Shown: positions 48,782 through 60,998, numbered from the stretch's first letter. The stretch is 64,000 nt of DNA from Raphanus sativus (GCF_000801105.2 NC_079515.1:31271407-31335406), one strand, 5' to 3'. The notes: generated by a model from the letters alone, not told the origin. Translations and numbers: made by a program.

Positions 48782-50648
48782 TCAATCAATCATCGGGAGA
48801 GTAATGCGTGTTGTTTGGCAGTCTCCGGCCATGCACAAAGCTGCTGAACATATGCAGGGCTCGTGAAGGCTGCGCATACGGCACCATATGAGCCGCCCCT
48901 CTCACCGTTGCAAACGTCAATAGCTTTCCATACTCGGTGACCCACCCACCAACCTACAACCACAAAGTTTTCAACCAGAATGAGAAAATGTGCAAGTGGC
49001 AAGAGGGATAACCAGAGAACTCAACTCACCTGATCTTTGTGGAACCAGGGTCTATAGGGAAGTGTGGTACTGAAGTTGAGACGATGAGCGAGTTCTAGTA
49101 CGAGACTTCTTGAACCAAGAAGTGGAACAACAGCATCTTGATCTCCACTGCAAATTTCGACAAAAGCTTAAGCTGCTGAATAAGGAGATAAAAAAGAAAT
49201 AGAATTCTAACCTGAAGATCCAAACAGGAGTTTTGTTCTGTATAATTCTCTTAAGAATCGGAAGCATGTTGATGCTCGAGTCGGCGTCACTGTAATTCAA
49301 CAGGCCGCTGCACATTGACCATTGGTAGGGTAAATGAGTTTGGTTGGCGTGAAGAGCTTGTTGGACCTCTGGGAGATTGAAATAGAACTTTCTCTCGTAA
49401 GTCATGCAAACATCCACCCCATGCTCATCTTGGTTGCCATTTGCTTGAGTCTCAGCTCTTGCTGGACGATAGAAGGGTAGCACACGTCGAGGAGAACGTC
49501 GTAGCTGTTGACGTATCCGTTGATAGTTTCGGCTTCCTTGATGGCATCACTACAGACCTTGCTCAGGTTATGGAGATTGGAAAAATCGCAGTGGGTTATG
49601 ATTGTGCCTCTCGTTTCATCGGATATCATCCCATGCGACCAGTAGAACTCGTACGTAGCTGAAGTGTCCCTCCCAAGCTCCAGAAGTGGATTCCCAATCT
49701 GTTTCAGAAAATAATTTTAAAAAATAATAATCAGAGAGTAAAGATTATAATGCTTACCGCAACGCCTTTGACATTGAACTTAAACCCACTTGAGTGTAGA
49801 TTGTAGGTGAGTATAGCATCAGCCAGTTGCGGTATGTAATGTCCTGCAAGAACGTGTTACGTGAGCATAGTGAAGTTGGTAAGTCCAACATCCAATAGAT
49901 AAGAGCGTCAAACTAAGAATCAGAATTATCAAAAGGCAGACAAACCTGCATAGCTTTCGCCAGTGAGAAAGAAGTCACGAGATTTAAACTCTGGGAACTT
50001 GTTAAACCATCTCAACAAGAAGACAACCATATCGCTTGCTGTTAAAAAACAAAGCATGTCAAGAAACAGCAGTCTTCTAAATTCTAATAAAACCTGAAAA
50101 TGAAAGAGAAGCTGATTTTTCACCAGTAGTCTTGTCTCCGGTGTTGTAATCAGAGCTTGTGTTGGAGTAAGACCATCCTACACCTGCCGGAGACTCCACA
50201 AAAAGAAGGTTGGAGGCTTTGTTCCAGGACATGGAGTTAATGCGGAGGCCACGGCCATCTCCTGTTGGGTAAAAAGGACCCAACTCAGTGAAAGCTCCTC
50301 CACCAACTGAAGAACACCTGGGCCTGCAGTTTAATCACCAATATCTTCAATAGATAGGGTAAAAAAAATTTACAGGGGCAAGAAAGAAGTATACAAACCT
50401 CCATTAAGCCAAAGGGTTAAGGGTTTGGTGTCGGGTTGTTTGTCAGCTTCTACAAAGTAGTAGAAGAGACTCCTACCATTTTTGGAGTCCACATTGACAT
50501 ATCCAGCATATTGTCGGAATCCGACCTTTGGTTGACCAGGAAGCCTCACCACCAGGTCTTCTTCCGGAAACCCTTTTACAATATTGCACCCCAACAGCTG
50601 CACCATCAACACCATTGTCACCGCCACGAAGGCCTCGCATGATGGCAT
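48782..50648 (-). pseudogene. SCPL43: Serine carboxypeptidase-like gene, two frameshifts
   Basis: S10-family secreted/vacuolar serine carboxypeptidase, closest by memory to SCPL42-45 (about At2g12480). Seven exons: 50399-50648, 50124-50323, 49946-50038, 49758-49843, 49212-49698, 49030-49147, 48782-48953. A signal peptide ([13 protein letters not shown]) and the catalytic residues remain: Ser in GESYAG, Asp in SGDQDAVVP, His in [16 protein letters not shown]. Two single-base deletions break the frame. In exon 2 the GPGCSS codons read CCAGGTGTTCT, one base short, giving a 200-base exon where 201 is needed. In exon 5, MSMGVDVC is encoded with one G too few (ATGGGGTGG), giving 487 bases instead of 488. 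No alternative GT/AG site restores frame at either point. Either a young pseudogene or two assembly errors. Confidence 0.85.
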
Positions 50649-51055
50649 GATCTGAAACAAAGTCAAATTAGGAATCAAGAACAATAAGTTGTAATTTAAG
50701 GAGCATAAGACACAAGGAGAAGACAATATGTGTTGCGTTTCTGCTTGATTAAATCGACTAAACCCCACAAATCTTTAACAGATATATTTCACAAGGAAAA
50801 TGAAGAGCTTTTACCTTGATTTTGTATATTTATATCTTCTTCGATAGAGTAGAGGATTCCTCCGGAAGAAGAAGAGCTAAAGTCTCGCTGTTTGGAAGAG
50901 AACGGTCGAAATCTCCTTCCTCTACTCTAGATAAGGTATGTCTCGAGGATCAACAACAAAAAATTTATTCACTAACTAAATTTTGCTCCAAGCTTTCAAA
51001 ATACATAATAATTTTTTTGTTGACAAAAAAATATATGTATATTATATATGTAAAA
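50649..51055. other. Carboxypeptidase promoter side
   Basis: Leader and promoter region of the minus-strand carboxypeptidase locus, then AT-rich sequence to the Helitron end. Confidence 0.4.
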
Positions 51056-52931
51056 CTAGGTGTTTTCCTGCACCAATGTGCAGTAAAAGAATTTTAAAAT
51101 ATTTTTAATAGATAAATATAAATTATATTTAATTTTTTATTAATATTATAAATTTTTTTTCTTAATCAATATTTTAATATAAATTTGATTTAACTGAACA
51201 CTAAATTAAGATAAAAATAATTTTGTTTATTTTGAATTATATTTAGGGCAAATCTCCAAAATAGCACTTTTTAAGTTTTTGTCACAAAATAGCACTCAAA
51301 AAATAAAATGACCAAAATAGCATCCTTTTGTTTTGAAAATTTTAATAGTTATTTTTTATTTTTAAATATTTGAATACATTACTAAAACTCCACCCTTTAA
51401 CTCTAAACCCTAAGTCGTAAATTAATTAATCCAAGGGTTATAAATGTATATTTACCCTTCAATAAAACTTATTTTGGTCATTTTCCTCCATGATGATATT
51501 TTTGTGACAAAAACTTAGTTTAGTACTATATTTGAATATATTACTAAAACCTCACCCTTTAACTCTAAACCCTAAGTCGTAAATTAATTAACCCAAGGGT
51601 TATAAATGCATATTTATCCTTCAATAAAACTTATTTTGGTCATTTTCCTCCTTATGATGCTATTTTGTGACAAAAACTTAGTTTGATGCTATTTTTGTCC
51701 TTTTCTTTTTATATTTAAAAATGTGCATGTATATATTTAAAATTATAATCTTATGTAGATTATTCTATCTATTTATTTTAATTAATATATTAAATAAATA
51801 TGTAAAATTGCATAATTGTCCATAATTAAAATTAAACAATATTTATAAAATCTGTAGATATATATAAGAAACTAATGATTTTACGATTTAATTTGATTTT
51901 ATGATTTATTTTTTTTTATTTTCTTAAAATATGTATATATTTTTTAAATATTTTTAATTTAAATGATATTTCGAAATTTGAAATGCTATAATTGAATATA
52001 TTTATTTTAATGATGATTTAAGAGTTATTACCATATTTAAAAAAATCCAAAAATATAAGTCGACAATAAATGTAATATATGAGTTATTACCATATTGTAA
52101 AACGTTTACCAAAAATATAAACTAACATTAAATATAATTGTCCATGTCATATTAATCTATAAGACATGTCATCAATTTTAGTAGGCATGTCACAATTATT
52201 AATCTATGTGTTTTCCTGCACCATATGTAGTAATAAATTTCTAAAAGTTAAATTTTATATTTTAAAATGTAATTCATTAATATTATATATTTATTATTTT
52301 GACCAATAATTAATATAAATATCACTAATTAAGCATAAAATTAAGAGAAAATATTGTTTTATTTTAAATTATATTTAAGAATATATATGTATATATATAA
52401 TGTTAAAATCTTAGATAAAAAAATATTTATTTCATTTGGTTAAATGTATTAAATCAACTTGTTCAAAATTACTAAAAATCATATAAAATTGTATAGTTAT
52501 CAAAAATATTTATATAATTTGTAGATATCTAAAGAAACTAATGATATTACGGTTTAATTTTTTTAAAAAAATTCAGAAAATTTAGAAAATTTAGATAATA
52601 AAATTTTATAATTATAAAAGTAAAATTATATAATATTTCGAAATTCAAAATGTCATATTTGAATATATTTATTTTAGTGATGATTTATGAGTTATTACCA
52701 TATTCTACAAAGTTTACCAAAATATAAATCAATATTAAATGTAATATATGAGTTATTGCCATATTCTAAAAAAATTTCCAAAAATATATACCAGCATTAA
52801 ATGTAATTATCCATGTCATATTTAACTATATGACATGTCATCAATCTTAATAGCCACGTCACAATTTTTTGTGTGAAAACTATTGTAGAGAAGACATGTG
52901 GCAAATTACTTCTCAAATATAAACTAGGGGA
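51056..52931 (-). mobile_element. Helitron, partly dimeric, minus strand
   Basis: On the minus strand the 5' end is host A then TCCCCTAGTTTATATTTGAG (52931 downwards) followed by GTAATTTGCCACATGTC, a common Brassicaceae Helitron start. The 3' end has the hairpin CTGCACATTGGTGCAG, then CTAG at 51059-51056 and a host T. Internally the TGTTTTCCTGCACCA end recurs at about 52210 and the stretch with CATGTCATCAAT occurs twice (about 52170 and 52840), so the element is two head-to-tail units, the first lacking its own 5' end. A Mutator-like MITE is nested in it. Confidence 0.75.
51237..51717. mobile_element. Mutator-like MITE with 9-bp TSD and internal duplication
   Basis: A 463-base element (51246-51708) flanked by TTATATTTA (51237-51245, 51709-51717). 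Inverted ends share AAGTTTTTGTCACAAAATAG. A unit of about 163 bases with ACCCTTTAACTCTAAACCCT is present twice in tandem (from about 51367 and 51531). The 9-base target duplication indicates a Mutator-like non-autonomous element; the AT-rich TSD could partly be chance. CTCTAAACCCTAA words look telomere-like but are part of the element. Confidence 0.7.
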
Positions 52932-53458
52932 TTATTCCTTTTTAAAACTTCATTCTATTTGAGAAATTTTCTACATAATTTATTTTAAAATTTGTGTAAA
53001 TGATTTATTTTAGTTATAACAAAAGTTTTTCTGGCATCTCCACATATATTTGTTTAACTTTTATGGATTAAATAAAAGACATATGGATTTCATAGGATCG
53101 TTTCGTTCGAAGTGATTGTTTTTGAGAAAAACAAAGTTGCAAGAAATTTTCTGTATAGTATAAAACATATCATCGAATATGAATGTAGTTAGACGTGTAT
53201 TTTCATACCGTGTATTTTAATTTAATATTTATGGGTTAAATAAGATTAATTGTCTATTTAAAAAGTAGTTTCACGTTAGTTAATAGTGTTAGCTTCGGTT
53301 CAACATAACATTAACTATTCAGATTTTCAGAAAAAATTATCTTGAACCGAAGCTAAACCAAAAACCCGGTTACTCAAACTAGTTCGGTCTATCTTTGGGT
53401 AAAACTGCTAACCTTTCAAAGTTCCAACTTGATCCCATCTCACTGTTTTCCAGAAGCA
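52932..53458. other. Promoter of the Harbinger-derived gene
   Basis: AT-rich spacer, then a short leader. No gene seen. Confidence 0.5.
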
Positions 53459-54760
53459 ATGGTCGCCGCCGCCGGAAAGTCATCCGCCACCATGAAATCC
53501 CCTGCAAGTGAAACTCATGATGCATCATTACTTGTGAATTCCAAAAAACGAAAACCCCACAGAAACCCAACAAACAAACCCCAAAAACTCCTTCTGAGTG
53601 ACCCACTGCTCCGCCGTCTCTCTTCCGCCGCCGCCGCGACCCGTTCCTTCCTCCAAACCAACGATCTCCTCCTCCCTCCATCCCAGTCTCTCCGCCTCGA
53701 ATCTCTCCTCTCATCTCTCCCAATCGCTCCTCCTCCTTCCCACTCCTCCACTCCCGCGTGGTTCCACCGCTTCGTAAACTCCGCATCAGAAAACGACGAT
53801 CCTCGCTGGCATCTCTGTTTCCGAATGTCGAAGCCAACTTTCTTCAAACTCCTCTCCATCCTCTCCTCCGACTCCTCCGATTCTACGCCGCTTCCTTCGT
53901 CCTCGCTCGCGGCTACCATCTTCCGCCTCGCTCACAACGCTTCCTACACCTCTCTCGCTAACCGGTTCGGGTTCGACTCCGTCTCAACCGCTTCCCGCGC
54001 TTTCTTCACCGTCTGCAAGCTCGTGCACGAGAAATTGGGAAAACTCGACGATCCCAAGCCCGATTATTCGCCTCGATTGCTCCCCAACTGCTGCGGCGTG
54101 CTAGGATTCGGGAGATTCGACGTAGACGGAGAGCTTCTCGGGTCGATTATCGTTCAGGCGGTTGTTGATTCCGCCGGGAGATTCGCGGATATCTCGGCTG
54201 GATGGCCGGGGACGATGAAACCGGAAGCTATCTTCCGGCAGACCAAGCTTTTCTCCTCCATGGCGGAGGAGGAGGAGGAATCTAGAAGCTTCTTGAACGG
54301 AGGAGCTCCGTGCAAACTCGGAGATACACCGGTGCCTCGTTACATTCTTGGAGATCCTCGTCTTCCTTTGTTGCCGTGGCTTGTGACTCCTTATAGTGAG
54401 GAAGAAGAAGAAGAAGATCGTTCCGAATTCAACAACGTGGCTCGCACTGCGTTGCGTACCGTTGGAGTTGTGTTTGCTAAGGTTCGAGCTCGGTGGCGGA
54501 TTCTTGACAGGAAGTGGAAACCGGAGATGGTCGAGTTTTTGCCGTTTGTCGTGACTACTGGCTGCTTGCTGCATAATTTTCTGGTGGATTCTGGAGACGA
54601 TGATTTACAGGACGAATGGGCGGTGGTGGCTCGTGATGATAGTGAAGAGTATGAGGAGGAGACGAGGAGGTCTGGAGGAGAAGCGTATATTGGGTCGAGC
54701 AGGATCAGAGATGCTATTGCAGAGAATCTGAGCCGCGTGACTTCGTCTAAGAGGAACTGA
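53459..54760 (+). CDS. PIF/Harbinger transposase-derived protein (HARBI1-like), domesticated
   Basis: Intronless frame of 433 residues, GC-rich relative to surroundings. The DDE_Tnp_4 (HARBI1/ALP1-like) fold is recognisable: RWHLCFRMSKPTFFKLLSIL, LANRFGFDSVSTASRAF, GRFADISAGWPGTMKPEAIF, ILGDPRLPLLPWLVTPY and FAKVRARWRILDRKW then FVVTTGCLLHNFL. The middle Asp is kept in ILGDP. The expected HDS after GWPGS is KPE, and the Glu of the VERAFGRLKARW motif is Gly (RTVGVVFAKVRARW), so catalysis is probably lost. There are no flanking TIRs, and the frame is uninterrupted, which together point to a domesticated host gene like ALP1/HDP2-type chromatin cofactors. Start chosen at the first ATG (MVAAAGK). 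Confidence 0.88.
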   Translation: MVAAAGKSSATMKSPASETHDASLLVNSKKRKPHRNPTNKPQKLLLSDPLLRRLSSAAAATRSFLQTNDLLLPPSQSLRLESLLSSLPIAPPPSHSSTPAWFHRFVNSASENDDPRWHLCFRMSKPTFFKLLSILSSDSSDSTPLPSSSLAATIFRLAHNASYTSLANRFGFDSVSTASRAFFTVCKLVHEKLGKLDDPKPDYSPRLLPNCCGVLGFGRFDVDGELLGSIIVQAVVDSAGRFADISAGWPGTMKPEAIFRQTKLFSSMAEEEEESRSFLNGGAPCKLGDTPVPRYILGDPRLPLLPWLVTPYSEEEEEEDRSEFNNVARTALRTVGVVFAKVRARWRILDRKWKPEMVEFLPFVVTTGCLLHNFLVDSGDDDLQDEWAVVARDDSEEYEEETRRSGGEAYIGSSRIRDAIAENLSRVTSSKRN

Positions 54761-55966
54761 TAATTTGTAAATTGTGTAAGTCCCATTTCAGTATGCAGTT
54801 AGTTTCTGGCTTAATAGGTGGACTAGAGAAGGTATGTTTGGTTTGTGAAATGTATGCTTTCCTTTCTAGCCTGATCTTGTAAATTGTGTACGCCCGTTTC
54901 GATATGCAGTTTATTGTTTTAGAAGATGAACTAGAGAATGTCTTTGGTCACAGTTTGTTTGATCTAGGTAGGGATGATGGTTTTATTTAACGGATTACGG
55001 CTATAGGCTCTTAGAAACTTGGCGAAGATCTGAACCTGTATGAAAAAAGGTTCGTGAGTTACTGTTTTTACTGATAAGCTTGAGAAATTGCTATTGCTTG
55101 GTTAACGTATACAGATTTTGCTTGCTAGCTTATCAGCAACGGTGGTTGTTAATCCGCTGCAAACCCTTCCAGATCGTTTGATTAAAAAGAAATCTTCCAA
55201 ATCTCCAGAATATCTAAACCCACACAAAATTAATGGAAAATTTCGATGAATGTAATTCTAACTAAAACTCCAAAATGAATTTAAAACATCAAGTTTATAC
55301 ACCAATGTTGAAAGAAACGAATGCAAACATCGAGATCATACACTACAATGGATGAAAATGGATTAAACACATCATAGTTACATACCTAAAAGTATAAAAT
55401 TCTATTTAATTATGTAGGTATTTTAATAAAGTTTAAACCTAAATAAAATTTACTAATATTCGGATAATTATTTAAATTTAATTTTAAAAATTTAGTGTTA
55501 TTCAACTTTTTAAAAAGTTGTATTTTAAATTGATTTCAAATAATATCATCTTATGGAATCTAATGAATAAATGAGCGAAATCAAAATCTAAAATATATTG
55601 AAGATATTTTGTAATTCTTCAAAAATTTTAAATCTCCAACAACTTAAAGATTCTTTCTTGTTATTTTTATTTAATTAATTAGTAAAATCTGATGACAAAA
55701 GAAAATGTTGACTTATTCAATTCTAGGATTACCTTTGTCGTACAATTTGGGTTGGTTCTGATAAAGAGAAGAATTGGAAGGGCTTTTCGGCCAAACTTCT
55801 AACTTGGGGATTAAGTTTTATAATATCTCGTTATATAAATGTAAATACATATTTAACCCCTAGGCTAGCAAAACAAACCGTATATAAATACGCACTTAAT
55901 CTAAAAGAAACTTATACAAACTCTCAAAAAAACCTAATCACATACAGAAAGGCGACTCACTCAATT
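54761..55966. other. Spacer and NUB1 promoter
   Basis: 3' region of the Harbinger-derived gene, containing a duplicated motif (TAAATTGTGTAAG/TACGCCC with CAGTATGCAGTT/GATATGCAGTT at 54766-54800 and 54880-54912), then AT-rich spacer. Confidence 0.5.
55881..55890 (+). promoter_or_regulatory. TATA box of NUB1
   Basis: TATATAAATA, 77 bases before the ATG at 55967; fits a plant TATA box with a short leader. Confidence 0.55.
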
Positions 55967-58569
55967 ATGACGACGAAACTCAAGGTCGCGGGGACATGGG
56001 GAGGCATCTTAGAGGTGGAACTCGAGAGCTGGACTCTCACCATGCTCAGAGACGAAGTAGCTAAACGATCGGGCCTCGATCCTGAATCGATCAAACTAAT
56101 CTGCGCCGGAAAAATCCTCAAAGACGACAATACTAAGACCCTTGCCCAATTAGGTATCAAGGAAAACTCGAAGATCCTCTCCAGCCGAGGTGCAGCGCCA
56201 GATGAAGGCAAGGCGATCATCGCTGAGGAAGAAAGGTCAAGACGTCTCTCCCGTCTCAAGTGAGTCCTAATCTGATCATCTGAAACTTGATTGAATTTTA
56301 GGGTTTTTTTCAAAATTGTGATTATGATTTGGTTTTTTTTGTACAGAGCTGCAGCTACAGCTTTATCGAAGAGACACGCGGATGGTTCGTTACCGATGGA
56401 AGATTATAACATAGAGCTGGAGGATCAGGGAGGGCAGCAAGTCAAGTTTGGAACAGAGACTGATCAGAGGTATTATTATTACTCAATATCAGGTTGAAAC
56501 CAGTAACTAACTTTCTTGCTAATTAAATCCGTTTTTTTATCCACAGTGCTGCAATGATGGGTCTTATGTTGCATGCTAAGGCAAAGAGTTTAATAGAGAC
56601 GGACATGTATGTTGATGCACTTGAAGTTCTTGCCATGGCAGAGGTGGTGACTTGCGACTTCTTGCTGCAGTTATTATTATTTTTTTTTTAATGTGGGTTC
56701 TGATTCGTTTTTTTGTGGTGATTTGTAGGAATCTTTCTTGCTCTGTGATCCCAAGATTCTCGAGCTTGTTGACAACATCCCTATAATGGAAATCGACATT
56801 GTGTGGTGCTATTTCTTGCTCCAGGACGTCAAATGCTTGGCAGATGCTGGCTTTCGGCTAGAGAAAGCAAGGAAAGGGCTCGAGCGTGCTCATGGCAAGG
56901 ACCTCTCTCGTGTCAGACTCCTTCAGGCTGGTCTATGTCCAGAATTAGCACTGTGAGCCTCGGTTTCATTTTATATCCTGTTGTTGTTATCATTATACAG
57001 AGTAATAGATCTGTGTTTTAACAAGATTTGTTGTTTCTACTGACTAGATATGTGAGACTGGAGTTGCTAGAAGGTGTGGTGGCATATCACACTGGTCAAA
57101 ATGATAAAGCTTTGAATGCTCTCAAGTCCGCCCATGCAAAACTGTTGCAGGTCAGTGAGTGGTGTATACATACCGTAGTTACTGTTAATTGTTACTGGAG
57201 TTAATATTGTTGTTGTGGACTGTGATGCAGCTACAAATACCCGATGAAATGCTGTCCGTAGTTATGGGTATGGGCTTCCAGGAGAAGGATGCTAAGAGAG
57301 CTTTGCGACTGAACAATAAGGATATTGCGACTTCTGTCAATTTCCTCATTGAAGAGAGGGCCAAAAGAGTTCAACAGTACAAGGACAATCTCCAGAGACA
57401 AAAGGAGATACTGTATGGTTTTTTACAACCAAAAATTATACTTGTTATATGTTATCTTTAACTAAATAACCAAACTAGAGCTAATATTTCAGTGAGCAGA
57501 AGACATATGGAGTGACACCCATGAATAAAGCTGTTGATATGCAGATGCTTGACAGGCTCGTCTTGATTGGGTAAGAATTGCACTATAAATAGATCTACCG
57601 TTTTATATACATCTACTTTTTTTTTTTTTTGATCAACATATACATCTACTTTATAGTATGTGAAAATAGTACTTTTAAACGCATTGGAGAAAAGTTCCAA
57701 AAAGGGTAAATCACTATTAGAGCGCCCTTTAAGACTCCCTTTATATTTAATAGGAGTGGTTAGCTTTTGAAAGTGTAGCTATTGGCTTTGGTGTTTAAAC
57801 GTTTCATATGTTTTAAAAAAACATCAGTGTATGACATAAACGCTCGCCTTTGCAGATATGCAAGGGATCTTGCAGCTGAATCCCTCCGGAGACATGAGAA
57901 CGATTTTCAGAAAGCCCTTGATGCACTTACAAGCCCAGAAGTTAATTCGAGTATTCAGGTTTATATTGAATCGAGGAAAAGAAAACGTCAAGAACAACAA
58001 GTAGGCATAACAGTTGACGAACTTGTTTCAATGGGCTTTGAACGAGGACAAGGTACTTTTTCCCATCTCGATTTTGTTTCTTCAGTTCTCTTATTATTTG
58101 CCAACGTCAAGAATTACACTATATCTCATTGCATCTCTACTTTGGCGCTGCAGCAAGGTCTGCTTTGGAGGTTGGTGGCAGACGAGAAGATATAATCCAA
58201 AGGCTACTATCTTTACCAGCAGCAAACGCGGGAACCGCCTCTGCCTCAGGTTCTGCTTTTACAGCAAATGGCGGTGCAACAAGCAGCACCAACAATGCAG
58301 TTGGTACCGAGACGGGGGACTCTGAGATGGAAGATGATACAGCGGATGAGATTGAACCCAATGGTGAGGAGGAAGAGCAGGACCCTGAGTTAGAAGGAGA
58401 TACAGCAGATGGTGAGGAGGAAGGGCGGGACGTTGAGGTAGAAGGAAATATAGCAGAAGAGATTGCAAAGGTTGACGCTTTGTCGGCTTATGATATCAAT
58501 CTTGACAAGGAGGTCGAAGCTATAAATGAGTACCTGGTCATGTTGGATGCATCTCAGGATTCTGGTTGA
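55967..58569 (+). CDS. NUB1: NUB1-like ubiquitin-like/UBA protein
   Basis: Plant homologue of human NUB1, an adaptor that delivers NEDD8/RUB- or FAT10-type conjugates to the proteasome; I recall Arabidopsis At2g12550. Nine in-phase exons: 55967-56259, 56347-56469, 56547-56643, 56729-56952, 57048-57150, 57231-57412, 57493-57570, 57856-58052, 58154-58569, giving 570 residues. A ubiquitin-like fold occupies residues 1-75 (LKLICAGKIL equivalents), followed by a helical TPR-like middle, then three UBA domains (MLSVVMGMGFQEKDAKRALR; MLDRLVLIGYARDLAAESLR; VDELVSMGFERGQARSALEV) and an acidic tail (GEEEEQDPELEGD). Function in RUB turnover is by homology. Confidence 0.93.
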
Positions 58570-59295
58570 TGTAGAAAAAAGAGTTTGTAGATAAAAACGA
58601 ATAATACTCGTGGGAGTTAGTTGCAGGGCCAATATGGGTTGGTATGGTACTCACTTAAATTAGTATTAGTATGATTTGCTTGCAGAAACTGATTTTATGA
58701 GATTATTTTTATAAGCTTAGTATCGTATCTAATTTTTCTTTTGGCCAGAATTTTTTAAAATGCTCAGAACTTGGGCATGGGCAAAAACCTGGATCCGAAT
58801 TGATTCCATAGATTAGTATAAAATAAACCTGAACCCAAAAGTTTTACCAACCGAAATTGAAGTATCTGGAGAATTCAAATATCCAAATAAACACCAAAAA
58901 ATCAGACTGAAAATCCAAAATAAATATTAAAATCCAAGCTCAAACACAAAATGTTCAAAACCCTTCACGTGTCTTAGATGCTCTATTGAAGTGTGCTTTT
59001 TTAAAACAATAATTAAGACACACGGCTCCTTTCTCATTGTATCAACATCTGTTCTTGACTTAGAACTCACAGAGAGAAGCAATAGTCCGTTAGATCGTCC
59101 AAGAAACTTATATGCCATTGTGGTGCTCGAACTAATCCATTGTGGATGAGTAGGAAAATGTTTCCGATGTCTCTCAAAACACCATCACCACAAACCAATT
59201 TGAATCGATTATCAAGCTCCATGTTGTCGGGTGAACGAGTGAAATGGTGTCTATACTTGACTCTTTAACTTTGGTTTCCCTCTGACCACAACAAA

Positions 59296-59394
59296 TTATT
59301 CCTTTGTGCTCTTCAGATTGTTCTGATCAGCTATGGAACTGATCAAGGCCGTGTAGTCTTTGAGGTTGCTGCTGTTGTAAGGTAACACATTCAT
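59296..59394 (-). pseudogene. Possible C-terminal gene fragment
   Basis: Minus-strand frame from an ATG at 59394 reads MNVLPYNSSNLKDYTALISS then IADQNNLKSTKE and a stop. Its composition is protein-like rather than random AT-rich DNA, and an in-frame extension upstream gives LIQHKV. I cannot name the family. It could be the end of a decayed gene or chance. Confidence 0.25.
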
Positions 59395-60963
59395 TACTTT
59401 ATGTTGAATCAAGATAAAATAAAGCTTTCTTTAAAATGAAGAAAAAGTAAAGATGAAACATGGTTAGAGATAGTTTTAAGAAAAACTCGTCGCGGCAAAC
59501 TAACAAAGAATCAATCAAACCATAGAATGATTTTGGACAGAGTTTAATGTCCAGGACAACGAATCACCATATGATAATTTTTGTAGGGAGATCTATTGTC
59601 AAAAATAAAAGGATGACAAAATCATATATAAATTGGGTTATTACTACGTGTTCTTAAATCAAATATCATGATATCATGTACAATAACTTTCACTTATTTA
59701 TGATTTTGCTACTGTATTATTTTGTAGATAACCCAAAATTATACTATCTAATAGATATACTACGATTCATATGAAAGAAGAATATAAAATCTAAATGTAT
59801 TTGAATCGTAAAATATAAATAAATGCTAAAGTGACGATCATGTTTATGTCGATAATTGTTTTGTAATTTCTGCTCTAGTATCGATAATTATTGCAGAACC
59901 GATGGTTAAAATATTATAAGTAGAATAATAATTTTAAATAATATTTAAAATATATACAGCAAATTAATCTTCCTAATTTCGTTAAAACATTCATTCTAAT
60001 TTAATACGGTCACATATTAAATATAATTGTCTGCCAATACAAGAAGTACCATTCAGACGTCATTTTTCCAGTACCATTTTTAGACGTTCATGCCAATAAA
60101 ATAGAACAAGTTGGCATAAGGCAGACGAATCTTTTTCTTGATGTTTTCTCCTTGGTTATTGTAACTAATAAATTACTAACATTATTATTAACCATATGCT
60201 CTGTACATTTCTACTCCTATTAGACCGATATATTATTTTATCAGGCATAAAACAAGTGATTTAAATATAAAATTTACTAAGAATTTGACGGTGGGTACGT
60301 TTCCATGAATATAAATTGGTTGAACTAAAATATATGAGGTTTTAACGGATAACAGTACCCTAGGTAATTTACATGCATAGAGAAATACTAGTACCATATG
60401 TATAAAATTTTTAATGTTCAAAAAAAAATTTACAAAATTTAAGCATACTTAAGCAAATGAATACATATATAGTGTTACATTCGTATCTATTTTTCATTAA
60501 CATGTACAGTACTATATTGTTACTAGTTAAAAGTTTAAGGATTGCAAAACAGAGGTCTATTTAGTTCATTATTTTTCTTTAGCCCAACTAGGTTCATAGC
60601 TTCTATTTAGAACACTAATACATATTGTAATATTTTTACTAGGCAATAATTTGACTCGTCCATCAATATTCAATGTTTATCAAATCCACCGTACCTTAAG
60701 TTAAGTTTACAAAGACCATCCCGAAAGGTTCATTCTATTTAGTTAATACAATTGAGTGTTTAAAAAAAAAAAAGTTGAGTTTTACTTTATATTAAGATAA
60801 AAAATAGATTTATGAACAAAACACAAATAGATTATTCTATATATAGTTGACAAAAAGATTATTCTATATATAAAATAAATGATAATTCATATTCCGTATG
60901 TTACACTTCAAATGTCTTAAAATTTTCACAAAAGAAAAGTTGATCGAAGTTACATTTTAAAAT

Positions 60964-60965
<2 letters not shown>

Positions 60966-60998
<33 letters not shown>
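60966..60998. repeat. (TA)n microsatellite
   Basis: Alternating TA run of about 32 bases. Confidence 0.85.

Noticed and set aside
51380..51580. Interstitial telomere repeats (CTAAACCCTAA)
   Set aside because: Only single CTCTAAACCCTAA words, each part of the duplicated MITE interior, with no tandem TTTAGGG array.
53379..53919. Minus-strand Arg/Gly-rich frames
   Set aside because: Antisense of the GC-rich Harbinger-derived gene; no family likeness.
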